From positions 176,948-240,947 of the forward strand of contig PNMW01000082.1 of the NCBI GenBank assembly GCA_013823855.1: a stretch of 64,000 nucleotides of DNA, given 5' to 3'. Position numbers and translations under genes: made by a program. This stretch comes from Lysobacteraceae bacterium (GTDB taxonomy: Bacteria; Pseudomonadota; Gammaproteobacteria; Nevskiales; Nevskiaceae). Shown here in pieces: positions 34,393-42,666 of the stretch; position 1 is the stretch's first letter; every line of letters starts with the position of its first letter. The notes beneath the pieces were generated by a model. The model was not told where the DNA came from and made no database searches. It worked only from the letters and a program-made list of their open reading frames with translations.

Positions 34393-35511
34393 TTACCAGC
34401 AGCGTTCCAGATAATGGAGCTCGATGACGCGGTCCGGACCGGCCAGCAGCAGCTGCACGCCCTGCGCCGGCCAGCTGCGAACCTGCGGCCAGACGGACTG
34501 CTCGCCCGACTCGCCGGGCGGGGTCCGCGACGCCGGGCACGGCGCCACCTCGGCGGCCCCCGGACGCCCCTCGCCGACCAGGCCTTCCATCGCCTGCACG
34601 GCCGCCAGCGCCAGCGGTGGATCGAGCACCAGATCGACCGACGCCAGCGCCTCGCTGCCGGCGTCGAAATACAGCCGGACCCGCCCGCGTGGATCGAGGC
34701 CGCGGCCGTAATCGAGCAGCCGGTGCGCCCGCCGACCATCGGGCAGCAGCGCCTCGCTGGCGCCGGTGGCGGTGTCGACTTCCGGCAGCGGATGGTGGCG
34801 CAGCACCTCGTCGACCGTGGCCTGCCCGAGCAGCAGCCCGCGATAGCGGGCCGGCTGCCAGGCGTCCGCTATCGGCGACGACGGCGGCACGACCGGCGCC
34901 GGCGCTGCACCTGCCGCCTCGGTTTCGGCGGCGACGGCGGCGCGCGGCGCCATTGCCTGCGCCGATGCAGATACGGACGGCTCGGCCTTGCGCTCGGCGC
35001 GCGACTCGGACCGCGGCACGGCGGCGGCAGGCGGCCGTCGCGCGACTTGCGGGGCATCCGACGGCATCGGTGCATCGACCATGGCCGCCGCCGGCGGCGG
35101 CGTCCGCTGCGTCGTCGGGTCGAGGGGGACGGCGGCCTGCCGTGCCGCAGCCTCGGCTCCGCGCCGCTGCGCCGCAGCCGACATCACGCGGCGCTCGGCA
35201 TCGGCGTACGCCGCCTGCTCGCCGAGCACCTGCTCGCGCACCTGATCGTCGCGCAATCCCTCGCGCAGCACGCCGATGCCGGCCAGCAACGACGCCGCCA
35301 GCCCGATCGGCACGCGCCAGCGGCGCAGTCGCGACACCGGCTTCGGCATCGGCAGCGGCGGCGCGCTGGCAGCGGCCGCGAGGATCGCGGCGTCGAGCGT
35401 TTCGGGCGCGCGCTGCCCATCGACGGCATCGCGCCAGGCCTGCGACAGCGTGCTGCGCCGGTTCAGGAAATCGGCGAGATCGCGATCGACGTCGTCGTCG
35501 TGCTCAGACAT
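34393..35511 (-). CDS. Membrane-anchored protein in the anti-sigma position
   Basis: The 372-residue protein has an acidic N terminus (MSEHDDDVDRDLADFLNRRS), one membrane helix near residues 70-90 (WRVPIGLAASLLAGIGVL), a long Ala/Pro/Glu-rich linker, and a C-terminal domain from about 235 (YRGLLLGQATVDEVLRHHP to the end). Its ATG overlaps the end of the ECF sigma gene by 8 bp. Cytoplasmic acidic part, single helix and periplasmic sensor domain match the usual plan of an anti-sigma factor, but no ZAS zinc motif or other named anti-sigma domain is visible. Position is therefore the main argument. Confidence 0.7.
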   Translation of the reverse strand: MSEHDDDVDRDLADFLNRRSTLSQAWRDAVDGQRAPETLDAAILAAAASAPPLPMPKPVSRLRRWRVPIGLAASLLAGIGVLREGLRDDQVREQVLGEQAAYADAERRVMSAAAQRRGAEAAARQAAVPLDPTTQRTPPPAAAMVDAPMPSDAPQVARRPPAAAVPRSESRAERKAEPSVSASAQAMAPRAAVAAETEAAGAAPAPVVPPSSPIADAWQPARYRGLLLGQATVDEVLRHHPLPEVDTATGASEALLPDGRRAHRLLDYGRGLDPRGRVRLYFDAGSEALASVDLVLDPPLALAAVQAMEGLVGEGRPGAAEVAPCPASRTPPGESGEQSVWPQVRSWPAQGVQLLLAGPDRVIELHYLERCW

Positions 35512-36052
35512 CGGCGAGCGCCTCCCGCAGTTTGGCCAGCGCATAGCGCAGGCGGCTCTTGATGGTTTCCCGGCCGACACCGGCGGCCTCGGCGATTTCC
35601 TCCAGGCTCATGCCGCCTTCCTCGTGCATCAGAAAGGCGTCCCGCTGCTCGATCGGCAGGCTGGCGAGTGCCGCCCGAATCCGCCGTCCGCGCTCGGCGT
35701 TCAGCGCCTGCTCGTCGGGCTGTTCGCGTTGCGGCACGCGGAGTGGCGCAGGGGTCGGCGCCGCATCGTCGTCGTCGCCATGTTCGGGAAGCGGCTCCAC
35801 CCCTTGGGTGGTCGAGCGCCACCAGTCGATCAGCCGGTGGTGGGCGATCCGGTACAGCCAGGTCGCGAAACGGGCGCGCGGCTGCCAGTCGCCGCGCGCC
35901 CGGATCACACTGATCCAGACCTCGTGAAACAGCTCGCTGGCGATCGCTTCGCGACCGCAGCCGTGCAGCAGGTGCCGGTAGACACCGTCGCGATGGCGCC
36001 GGTAGAGCGGCTCGAAAGCCGACACGTCGCCGTCCCGGTAGCGTTGCATCAA
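35504..36052 (-). CDS. ECF-type RNA polymerase sigma factor
   Basis: The 182-residue protein has sigma region 2 (AFEPLYRRHRDGVYRHLLH and FHEVWISVIRARGDW, FATWLYRIAHHRLIDWWR). After an acidic linker comes region 4 with a helix-turn-helix (LPIEQRDAFLMHEEGGMSLE, EIAEAAGVGRETIKSRLRYA). The start is uncertain: TTG 36052 or ATG 36049. Homologues often begin with SDETLMQRYRDGD, and the SDETL codons do lie upstream in frame, with no good initiation codon. It follows the VWA gene by 51 bp and overlaps the putative anti-sigma gene. Confidence 0.92.
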   Translation of the reverse strand: MMQRYRDGDVSAFEPLYRRHRDGVYRHLLHGCGREAIASELFHEVWISVIRARGDWQPRARFATWLYRIAHHRLIDWWRSTTQGVEPLPEHGDDDDAAPTPAPLRVPQREQPDEQALNAERGRRIRAALASLPIEQRDAFLMHEEGGMSLEEIAEAAGVGRETIKSRLRYALAKLREALADV

Positions 36053-36103
36053 CGTTTCATCGCTCAGGCCCGCGACAGCGGCCAGCGGCGCGCCAGCTTC
36101 CAG

Positions 36104-37906
36104 TCAGCGGGCTCCGTGGGCTTCGCTCGACACCAGCAGCTTCTCGCCCTTCAGGCCGGCAGCCAGCCGCGCCAGTTCGACGAATTCCGCAGTCCGGCCG
36201 CTGGCCTGATCGAGGCCGGCGGCGCTGGCCAGTGCCGCCGCGTCGCGCAGCGCGTAGGTCTGCGTGTACTCGCCGCCGCGCAGCAGCTGGCCGTAGGCCG
36301 CCACTGCCGCTGCCAGCCTGAATGCCGGCGAGGTCTGGTCGGCGGCGACGGCATCGCCCGGCTGGATCACCCGCTCGATCAGCCTGCTCTTCGCCTTGGC
36401 CCCCTCGCCCGGCTGCTTGTAGCGCAGCTTCAGGTGCGCCAGTTCGCCGGACTTGCCCACCGCTGCCGGCCCGGCCTTGCCGTAGCGCAGCGCATCGACC
36501 TTCTCGCCGCCACTGCCGACCCGGGCGATCTCGTACAGCGCGGTCACCCGGTGGCCGGCGCCGATGTCGCCGGCGTCGATCGCATCGTTGTTGAAGTCCT
36601 CGCGACGCAGCATCCGGTTTTCGTAGCCGATCAGGCGGTACTCGGCGACCACCGCCGGGTTGAACTCGATCTGGATCTTGACGTCGCTGGCGATGGTTTC
36701 GAGCGCCGATGCGCGTTCCTCGACCAGGACCCGCTGCGCTTCGCGCGCCGAGTCGATGTAGCTGTAGTGGCCGTTGCCGACATCGGCGATCTGTTCCATC
36801 AGCGCGTCGTTGTAGTTGCCGGTGCCGAAGCCGAGCGTCGACAGCGCCACGCCGTTCTTGCGCCTGCGCTCGACCATCTCCTTGAGCTGATCGACATCGC
36901 TGATCCCGACATTGAAATCGCCGTCGGTGGCCAGCAGCACGCGGTTGTTGCCGTCCTTCATGAACGCCTTTTCGGCCATCGCGTAGGCGAGTTCGATGCC
37001 GCTGGCACCCGCCGTCGATCCACCGGCTTCGAGGCGATCGAGCGCGGCCGCGATCGTCGAGGTCTGGTCGCCCGGTGTCGGCTCCAGCACCACTTCGGTA
37101 CGTCCGGCATAGACCACCAGGCTGATGCGGTCCTTCGCGCTCAACTGCCCGGCCAGCAGCTTGAGGCTGGCCTTGACCAGCGGCAGCTTGTCCGGGTCCT
37201 GCATCGAGCCGGAAACGTCGACCAGAAACACCAGATTCGAAGCCCGCGACGTCGTCGTCGCCGGCTTCCAGCCCTGGATGCCGATCGCCAGCAGCTCGGT
37301 GTTCGGATTCCACGGCGTCGGCCCGAGTTCGGTGTGCAGCGCGAACGGCGTGGAACGATCCTTCGGCGGCGCGTAGGCGTAGTCGAAGTAGTTGATCAGT
37401 TCCTCGACCCGCACTGCGTCGCTCGGCGGCAGCTGGCCTTCGTTGAGCATCCGGCGGACATTGGCGTACGAGCCGGTGTCGACATCGACGCTGAACGTCG
37501 ACACCGGCGCTTCGGCCGCGACGAACACCGGATTGGCCTTCACATCGGCGTAGTTTTCGCTGTTGTCGCGGGGCGGCGGCGATGGCGCCGCGAACTGCGG
37601 CGCCGCCAGCCCCACCATCGGCACCGTCGTCGCGGATGGCATCGCCCGCGGTTCCGATAGACGTGTCGGCTCCCGAATCAGCATCTGCTGGCGCCGGGAC
37701 GCCGCAGCGGCATCGGCGGCGGCACCGGCCTGTGGGGATGCCGGCGCTGGCGCCACCTCGATCTCGGCAGCAGGCGGCGGCGGGGCCGGCATCGGCGCAG
37801 CGCCCACGGCCTCGGAAGGCACGTTCTGCGTCGAGCAGGCCGGCAGGCCGGCCGCAGCACCGAGGAACAGCGAAACGATCAGGACAGACGGGAACTGGCG
37901 AGACAT
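36104..37906 (-). CDS. VWA-domain lipoprotein with DUF3520-type C terminus (YfbK-like)
   Basis: The 600-residue protein starts with a lipoprotein signal (FPSVLIVSLFLGAAAGLPAC, acylated Cys about residue 24) and a Pro/Ala-rich linker. A conserved N-terminal region (FSVDVDTGSYANVRRMLNEG, VRVEELINYFDYAY) leads to a von Willebrand A domain with the MIDAS motif DVSGSM and ATDGDFNVG. The C-terminal part (VKIQIEFNPAVVAEYRLIGY, YEIARVGSGG) matches the DUF3520 domain of E. coli YfbK. It is periplasmic and divalent-metal binding. GGAGGT precedes its ATG. It heads the operon with the ECF sigma pair, a recurring arrangement whose function is not established. Confidence 0.92.
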   Translation of the reverse strand: MSRQFPSVLIVSLFLGAAAGLPACSTQNVPSEAVGAAPMPAPPPPAAEIEVAPAPASPQAGAAADAAAASRRQQMLIREPTRLSEPRAMPSATTVPMVGLAAPQFAAPSPPPRDNSENYADVKANPVFVAAEAPVSTFSVDVDTGSYANVRRMLNEGQLPPSDAVRVEELINYFDYAYAPPKDRSTPFALHTELGPTPWNPNTELLAIGIQGWKPATTTSRASNLVFLVDVSGSMQDPDKLPLVKASLKLLAGQLSAKDRISLVVYAGRTEVVLEPTPGDQTSTIAAALDRLEAGGSTAGASGIELAYAMAEKAFMKDGNNRVLLATDGDFNVGISDVDQLKEMVERRRKNGVALSTLGFGTGNYNDALMEQIADVGNGHYSYIDSAREAQRVLVEERASALETIASDVKIQIEFNPAVVAEYRLIGYENRMLRREDFNNDAIDAGDIGAGHRVTALYEIARVGSGGEKVDALRYGKAGPAAVGKSGELAHLKLRYKQPGEGAKAKSRLIERVIQPGDAVAADQTSPAFRLAAAVAAYGQLLRGGEYTQTYALRDAAALASAAGLDQASGRTAEFVELARLAAGLKGEKLLVSSEAHGAR

Positions 37907-38027
37907 GACGACCTCCGTTGGGGACTGTACTGACTTGAACGGAGCGTTTTCGGGAATGGGGTCAAGGCTGCCGAAAATTCTTTTCCGCTCCGCTGTCCCG
38001 TTGCTCCCGCCCGGGACGGCGCAAGCC

Positions 38028-38336
38028 TCAGCCCGCCACCCGGATCGGAAACACCTTGTCGAGCCGCGCCAGACTCAGGACCCGCATCACCGGCGCGCCG
38101 ACTTCGGCCAGGGTGAACGCGAGGTTCGCGGTGCGCGCCTTCTGGTAGGCCTCGACCAGGCTGGCGATGCCGGACGAGTCGATGTAGCTGACATCGCGCA
38201 GGTCGACGACCAGTGCCTGCCGGCGGGCCAGCGTGTCGAGCAGCGTCTTGCGCGCCGCCGGCGAGCGTTCCAGATCGATTTCGCCGCTGAGGAACACCGT
38301 CGAGGTCCCGGCATCGTCCTTCACCTTGAAGCTCAT
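38028..38336 (-). CDS. STAS-domain anti-sigma factor antagonist
   Basis: The 102-residue STAS protein has the fold pattern STVFLSGEIDLERSPAARKT and VVDLRDVSYIDSSGIASLVE. The serines in IDSSGI are the usual phosphorylation site of RsbV/SpoIIAA-type antagonists. Its start overlaps the end of the phosphatase/kinase gene by 4 bp (ATGA), so the two are a unit. The partner protein carries both a PP2C phosphatase and a HATPase kinase-like domain, which would dephosphorylate and phosphorylate this protein. The final target is not in the window. Confidence 0.9.
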   Translation of the reverse strand: MSFKVKDDAGTSTVFLSGEIDLERSPAARKTLLDTLARRQALVVDLRDVSYIDSSGIASLVEAYQKARTANLAFTLAEVGAPVMRVLSLARLDKVFPIRVAG

Positions 38337-40159
38337 GCGCTGCCGCTCCCTTTGTCGTTGTCGTCGTGGTCAGCACCGCTGGGGTCGGCGACGCCGGGCG
38401 CCAGCTTCTTGGTCAGCACCAGCCGGTTGCCGGCGCCTTTCGGCGGCGAGCGGAACTGCACCAGATCGGTCAGCGCATGCATCAGGTGGGTCCCCAGACC
38501 GCCGGGCCTGACGTCGTCCAGCGTCCGACCCTTGCAGTCCTGCTCGTCGACCTTCGGCGCGTAGTCGATCAGTTCCACTTCGAGCCCGTCGGCCGCCTTG
38601 CGGATCGAGAATTCGATCTTGTCGCCGATCGCCGCACCCGCCTTCGCCGCCGTGCCGTAGCCGTGGCGAATGATGTTCTGGCAGGCCTCGTCGACCGCCA
38701 GCACCAGATCCTGCGCCCATTCCACGCTCGCCCCGGCTTCACGCGACGCCGCTTCGACCAGCCGCCGGACGATCTTCAGCTGGCCGGCTTCGGCGGGAAT
38801 GGTCTGGGCGACCAGATCGGCCACGCCGCGCAGCCGGCCCCGGGGCTGGACCTGCTCGGCGGCGGCCTCGCTGTCGTCGATCACCAGCAGGGTCAGATCG
38901 TCGCGCAGCTCGGCGCCGATGGCGTCGGCGACCGCCGTCAGCCGGGTGCCGGGCGCGGCGCCGGCATGGCGGGCGATCAGCGCCTGCAGGCCGTCACTGC
39001 CGATCATCCGGCCATCGGCGTCGCGGGCCTCGCTGGCACCGTCGGTGTACAGGTACAGGCTGCCGCCCTCGATCGAGAAGCTGGTTTCGCGGTAGCGGTC
39101 GTTCTCCAGCCGGCACTGGATGCCGAGCGGCGGATCGGTCGCCGGAAATTCCTCGAAACTGCCATCGGCATGCCGCTTCAGCGGCGGCAGATGGCCGGCG
39201 TTGGCGAGCCGGATCTGGTGCCTGGCCGGATCGTAGACGCCGACCACCATGGTCACGAACATCCCGAAGGCCATCGTTTCGCACAGCTCGACCTCGATCC
39301 GCGACAGCAGCAGTCCCGGTTCGTGCACGCGCTTGCCGATGCTGCGGAACAAGGTCGCCGCCTTGACCATGATCAGCGCGGCATTCAGGCCCTTGCCGGA
39401 GACGTCTGCGAGCGCGAAGGCGATGCGGCCGTCGGGCAGGCGCAGCACGTCGTAGAAATCGCCGGAGACGCCACGCGCCGGCCGGTTCAGCCCCTGCACC
39501 GGGGCATCGGCATCCGGCGCCGGCGGCAGCAGCGTGCGCTGCACGTCGGCGGCCATTTCCAGTTCCCGGCGCAAGCGGTTTTGGGCCAGCAGCGCTTCGG
39601 TCAGCCGGGCGTTGCGGATGGCGATCGCCGCCGCCGTCGCCAGCAGGCCGAGCAGCTCGGCATCGCGCGCCGAAAACAGGCGGCCCTCGGCGCGCGGGTT
39701 GAGCAGTTCGACCACCCCGTAGCGCTCGTCGCGGTGGCTCAGCGGCGCGCAGATCATCGAGCGGATCTCGTAATCGATGCCGATCGTCGCCGGCGCCAGG
39801 AAGTCCGGATCGCCGGCGGCGTCGGCGACCAGCTCGGTGCGGTTGCGCGCCAGCGCGCGGCCCGGAATGCCGATGCCGGCGTTCAGTTCCAGGCCGGTGA
39901 CGTCGATCGGCCCGACGCAGGCGCGGCAGACCAGCCTGGCGTCGGGACCGGGGAATTCGCCGTCGAGCAGGAACAGCCCGGCGGCATCGGCATCCAGCGC
40001 CGACGCGATCCGCGCCAGCGCGGCGGCCAGCGTGGCATCGAGATCCTCGCTGCCGGCAAAGGCCTCGATCAGCTCGGCGACCAGATCGAGATGATCCTCG
40101 CCGCGCCGCGACCGCGGGGCGCGGGACTTCGGGGATCGCGATTTCGGAGCGGCCGGCAT
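38333..40159 (-). CDS. Partner-switching regulator: GAF, PP2C (SpoIIE/RsbU) phosphatase and RsbW-like HATPase
   Basis: A 608-residue soluble protein. After a short basic N terminus, residues 25-190 form a GAF sensor (LDATLAAALARIASALDADA, LNAGIGIPGRAL, RSMICAPLSHRDERYGVVEL). Residues 210-450 form a PP2C-type phosphatase with the acidic metal sites GVSGDFYDV, ALADVSGKG, YLYTDGASEA and RDDLTLLVI. Residues 470-590 form a histidine-kinase-like ATPase of the RsbW type with the N box LAVDEACQNIIRHGYG and the G-like GGLGTHLMHAL. ATG 40159 is used because the longer frame enters an intergenic repeat. One polypeptide thus appears to hold both activities that act on the adjacent STAS protein. Confidence 0.92.
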   Translation of the reverse strand: MPAAPKSRSPKSRAPRSRRGEDHLDLVAELIEAFAGSEDLDATLAAALARIASALDADAAGLFLLDGEFPGPDARLVCRACVGPIDVTGLELNAGIGIPGRALARNRTELVADAAGDPDFLAPATIGIDYEIRSMICAPLSHRDERYGVVELLNPRAEGRLFSARDAELLGLLATAAAIAIRNARLTEALLAQNRLRRELEMAADVQRTLLPPAPDADAPVQGLNRPARGVSGDFYDVLRLPDGRIAFALADVSGKGLNAALIMVKAATLFRSIGKRVHEPGLLLSRIEVELCETMAFGMFVTMVVGVYDPARHQIRLANAGHLPPLKRHADGSFEEFPATDPPLGIQCRLENDRYRETSFSIEGGSLYLYTDGASEARDADGRMIGSDGLQALIARHAGAAPGTRLTAVADAIGAELRDDLTLLVIDDSEAAAEQVQPRGRLRGVADLVAQTIPAEAGQLKIVRRLVEAASREAGASVEWAQDLVLAVDEACQNIIRHGYGTAAKAGAAIGDKIEFSIRKAADGLEVELIDYAPKVDEQDCKGRTLDDVRPGGLGTHLMHALTDLVQFRSPPKGAGNRLVLTKKLAPGVADPSGADHDDNDKGSGSA

Positions 40160-40203
40160 GGTCCGCCGAGAGTAGCGCGCCGGTGCGGCGAAAAAGAATC
40201 CAT

Positions 40204-40292
40204 CCGCACGCGAAGACGCAAAGACGCGAAGGAAAAGCGAGCCGGGAAAAACGCAGGGTTGCGTTGGCCGGTCTTCGCGCCTTCGCATGCGC
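40204..40292. repeat. Imperfect inverted repeat of the GCGAAGACGC type (copy 1)
   Basis: The arms 40204-40225 and 40271-40292 are reverse complements at 18 of 22 positions. The left arm contains ACGCAAAGACGCGAAG (40216-40231), which matches 14 of 16 bases of the arm of the second element at 62011. The element lies between the divergent phosphatase and ppiB genes. Confidence 0.75.
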
Positions 40293-40370
40293 CTGCGGCG
40301 GTTCATCGCGCCCCGGCGCCACCGCGCTTAAACTTTCGCCCCTCCATCTCCCACAAACGACGAGAAGACG

Positions 40371-40880
40371 ATGACCGACGCCGCAACCGTGTCCGTGCTG
40401 ATGCAGACCAGCCTGGGCGACATGACGATCGAACTCGACGCCGCCAAGGCGCCGAAGACGGTCGCGAACTTCCTCGCCTATGTCGACGCCGGCCATTACG
40501 ACGGCCTGGCCTTCCACCGCGTGATCCGCGATTTCATGATCCAGGGCGGCGGCTACGTGGCACCGGACTACACCGAGAAGAAGACCGGCAAGCCGATCGA
40601 GAACGAGGGCAGCAACGGCCTGAAGAACGCCCGCGGCACCATCGCCATGGCGCGCACCAGCGATCCCCATTCGGCGACCGCGCAGTTCTTCATCAACCAC
40701 GCCGACAACGCCTTCCTCGACGGCAAGCCGGGCCAGTGGGGCTATGCGGTGTTCGGCAAGCTGACCGCCGGTCTCGATGTGCTCGACAAGATCGGCACCA
40801 CGCCGACCGGCCGCGCCCGTCCGTTCGGCCAGGACGTGCCGGTGGAGCCGGTGGTGATCGTCAAGGTGTCGCGCGTCTGA
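40371..40880 (+). CDS. ppiB: Peptidyl-prolyl cis-trans isomerase (cyclophilin type)
   Basis: The 169-residue protein is a compact cytoplasmic cyclophilin. It has the core DMTIELDAAKAPKTVANFLA, the catalytic Arg and neighbours in GLAFHRVIRDFMIQGGGY, and the motifs GTIAMARTSDPHSATAQFFI and LDGKPGQWGYAVFGKLTAGL. No signal sequence is present, which fits PpiB rather than PpiA. It speeds proline isomerisation during folding. The nuclease gene that follows starts inside its stop codon (TGATG). Confidence 0.93.
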   Translation: MTDAATVSVLMQTSLGDMTIELDAAKAPKTVANFLAYVDAGHYDGLAFHRVIRDFMIQGGGYVAPDYTEKKTGKPIENEGSNGLKNARGTIAMARTSDPHSATAQFFINHADNAFLDGKPGQWGYAVFGKLTAGLDVLDKIGTTPTGRARPFGQDVPVEPVVIVKVSRV

Positions 40881-41671
40881 TGCGATCCGGGCACCCGGCC
40901 CGGGGCGGGGCGCTGCTGATCGCCGCGGCCATTGCCGGGACGGCCGTCCCGGCCCGGGCCTGGGGCCCCGAAGGCCATCGCGTGATCGGCGAACTGGCGG
41001 CCGTCCAGCTGACGCCGGCAGCGGCGGCCGCCGTCGGCACGCTGCTCGCCGGCGAGCCGGAGCCGACCCTGGCCGGCATCGCCAACTGGGCCGACGAAAC
41101 GAAAAGCCCGGCCAGCGGCCCGTTGCACTACGTCAACATCACGGCCGCCAACTGCCGGTACCGGCCGGCCCGCGACTGCCCGGACGGTCGCTGCGTGATC
41201 GCGGCGATCGCGCAGTCGGTGGCCGCGCTCGATGATCCGGCGGCGACACTCGACGAACGCCGCACGGCGCTGAAGAACCTCGTCCATTTCGTCGGCGACC
41301 TGCATCAGCCGCTGCACGCCGGACATGCCGAGGACCGCGGCGGCAATACCGTGCCGCTGCAATGGCAGGGCAATGACAGCAACCTGCACCAGCTCTGGGA
41401 CGGCCTGCTGATCCAGTCGATCGATCCGGACTGGCGGCATCTGGCCGCGCGCCTGGCGCCGAAAGCCGGGACGGCCGCCGCCCGGCCGTCCGACAGCCGC
41501 GACTGGGCGCGGGAATCCTGCGCCATCGTCGCCGACACCGATTTCTATCCGGCCAGCGGCACGCCGGACGAAGCGGCGTATCGGCAGCGCTGGCAGACGA
41601 CACTGGAAACGCGGCTGCGCCGCGCCGGCCAGCGCCTCGCGGCACTGCTCAACGCGCGCTTCAAGGGCTGA
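40880..41671 (+). CDS. S1/P1-type nuclease, secreted
   Basis: The 263-residue precursor has a Sec signal peptide ending ARA at about residue 25. The mature protein thus begins with WGPEGHRVIG, and the free N-terminal Trp is a zinc ligand in S1/P1 nucleases. Other ligands fit: HYVNI, LVHFVGDLHQPLHAGHAEDR, GGNTV and SNLHQLWD. The enzyme degrades single-stranded DNA/RNA or 3'-nucleotides outside the cytoplasm. The ATG overlaps the ppiB stop, so it is co-translated with the isomerase. Confidence 0.93.
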   Translation: MRSGHPARGGALLIAAAIAGTAVPARAWGPEGHRVIGELAAVQLTPAAAAAVGTLLAGEPEPTLAGIANWADETKSPASGPLHYVNITAANCRYRPARDCPDGRCVIAAIAQSVAALDDPAATLDERRTALKNLVHFVGDLHQPLHAGHAEDRGGNTVPLQWQGNDSNLHQLWDGLLIQSIDPDWRHLAARLAPKAGTAAARPSDSRDWARESCAIVADTDFYPASGTPDEAAYRQRWQTTLETRLRRAGQRLAALLNARFKG

Positions 41672-41886
41672 GCTGCCGCCCGGCTGCTCACTGGGCGCCT
41701 GGGCCGTCACCCGCGGACCAAGGCCAGCGTTCGCCGGTCTCGAAGGCCCTTGCCCGCCGGCGGCACCGGCACCGCGATGGCGCGCGAATTGCCCTAGAAT
41801 TGCGACCGTTTGTTGACAATCGTTCGCGCCGAGGTTTTCCGCATGCCGCAGCTGATCGCCGTTACCGCCCCGCTGGGTCGCCACTC

Positions 41887-42666
41887 GTGAAGGCGCTGAT
41901 CCTCAGCGCCGGCCAGGGCCGTCGCCTTCTGCCGCTGACCGCCTCGCGCCCGAAGTGCCTGATCGAACTCGGTGGCCGCAGCCTGCTCGAATGGCAGCTG
42001 ATCAGCCTGAGCCAGGCCGGCGTCCGCGAAGCGGTGGTGGTGGTCGGCTATGGTGCGGAGCAGGTCGAGGAAGTGCTGAAGGCGCGCACGCCGGCCGGCA
42101 TCCACGTCCGCACCCTGTACAACCCGTTCTTCGAGGCGGCCGACAACCTCGCCAGCTGCTGGATCGCCCGCCACGAACTGCGCGGCGAATGCCTGATCCT
42201 GAACGGCGACACGCTGATCGAGACGGCGATCGTCGAACGCGTGCTCGGCAAGGTCAGCCACCCGATCACCGTGACCATCGACCGCAAGGACTACTACGAC
42301 GCCGACGACATGAAGGTCCGCACCGAAGGCGCTCAGCTGGTCGCGATCGGCAAGAAGCTCACCGCCGACATCGTCAATGGCGAGTCGATCGGCTTCCTGC
42401 GCTTCACCACCGAAGGCGCGGCGCGCTTCGTGGGCGAGGTCGAGCGGATCATGCGCACGCCGGAAGGCCTGAAGCTCTGGTACCTGTCGGTGATTCACCG
42501 CATCGCCAGCCAGTCCGGCGATGTCGGCTACACCTCGATCGAAGGCCTCGGCTGGGGCGAGATGGACTTCCTGCCCGACGTCGCCCACAACGAAGCGCTG
42601 GTGGCCGGCTGGCCACAGCCCGGGGCCGCACCGGCCGCCGTCGCCGCTGTCAGCGGCGCCGCCTGA
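41887..42666 (+). CDS. Sugar/alcohol-phosphate nucleotidyltransferase
   Basis: The 259-residue GT-A-fold enzyme starts at GTG 41887 with the nucleotide-binding loop ALILSAGQGRRLLPLTASRPKCLIEL and has the metal Asp in ILNGDTLIE. Its closest recognisable types are cytidylyl- or uridylyltransferases that make CDP-choline, CDP-inositol or similar activated head groups (LicC/IPCT-like). The ending VGYTSIEGLGWGEMDFLPD is consistent with this. It is coupled by TGATG to the FA2H-like hydroxylase. Inference: it activates the polar head group of the sphingolipid; the alcohol is not known. Confidence 0.85.
   Translation: MKALILSAGQGRRLLPLTASRPKCLIELGGRSLLEWQLISLSQAGVREAVVVVGYGAEQVEEVLKARTPAGIHVRTLYNPFFEAADNLASCWIARHELRGECLILNGDTLIETAIVERVLGKVSHPITVTIDRKDYYDADDMKVRTEGAQLVAIGKKLTADIVNGESIGFLRFTTEGAARFVGEVERIMRTPEGLKLWYLSVIHRIASQSGDVGYTSIEGLGWGEMDFLPDVAHNEALVAGWPQPGAAPAAVAAVSGAA

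Noticed and set aside
38366..40879. A plus-strand frame of about 800 codons leading into the S1/P1 nuclease
   Set aside because: It runs antisense to the phosphatase/kinase gene and through ppiB. A clean signal peptide with N-terminal Trp in the mature nuclease fixes the start at 40880.
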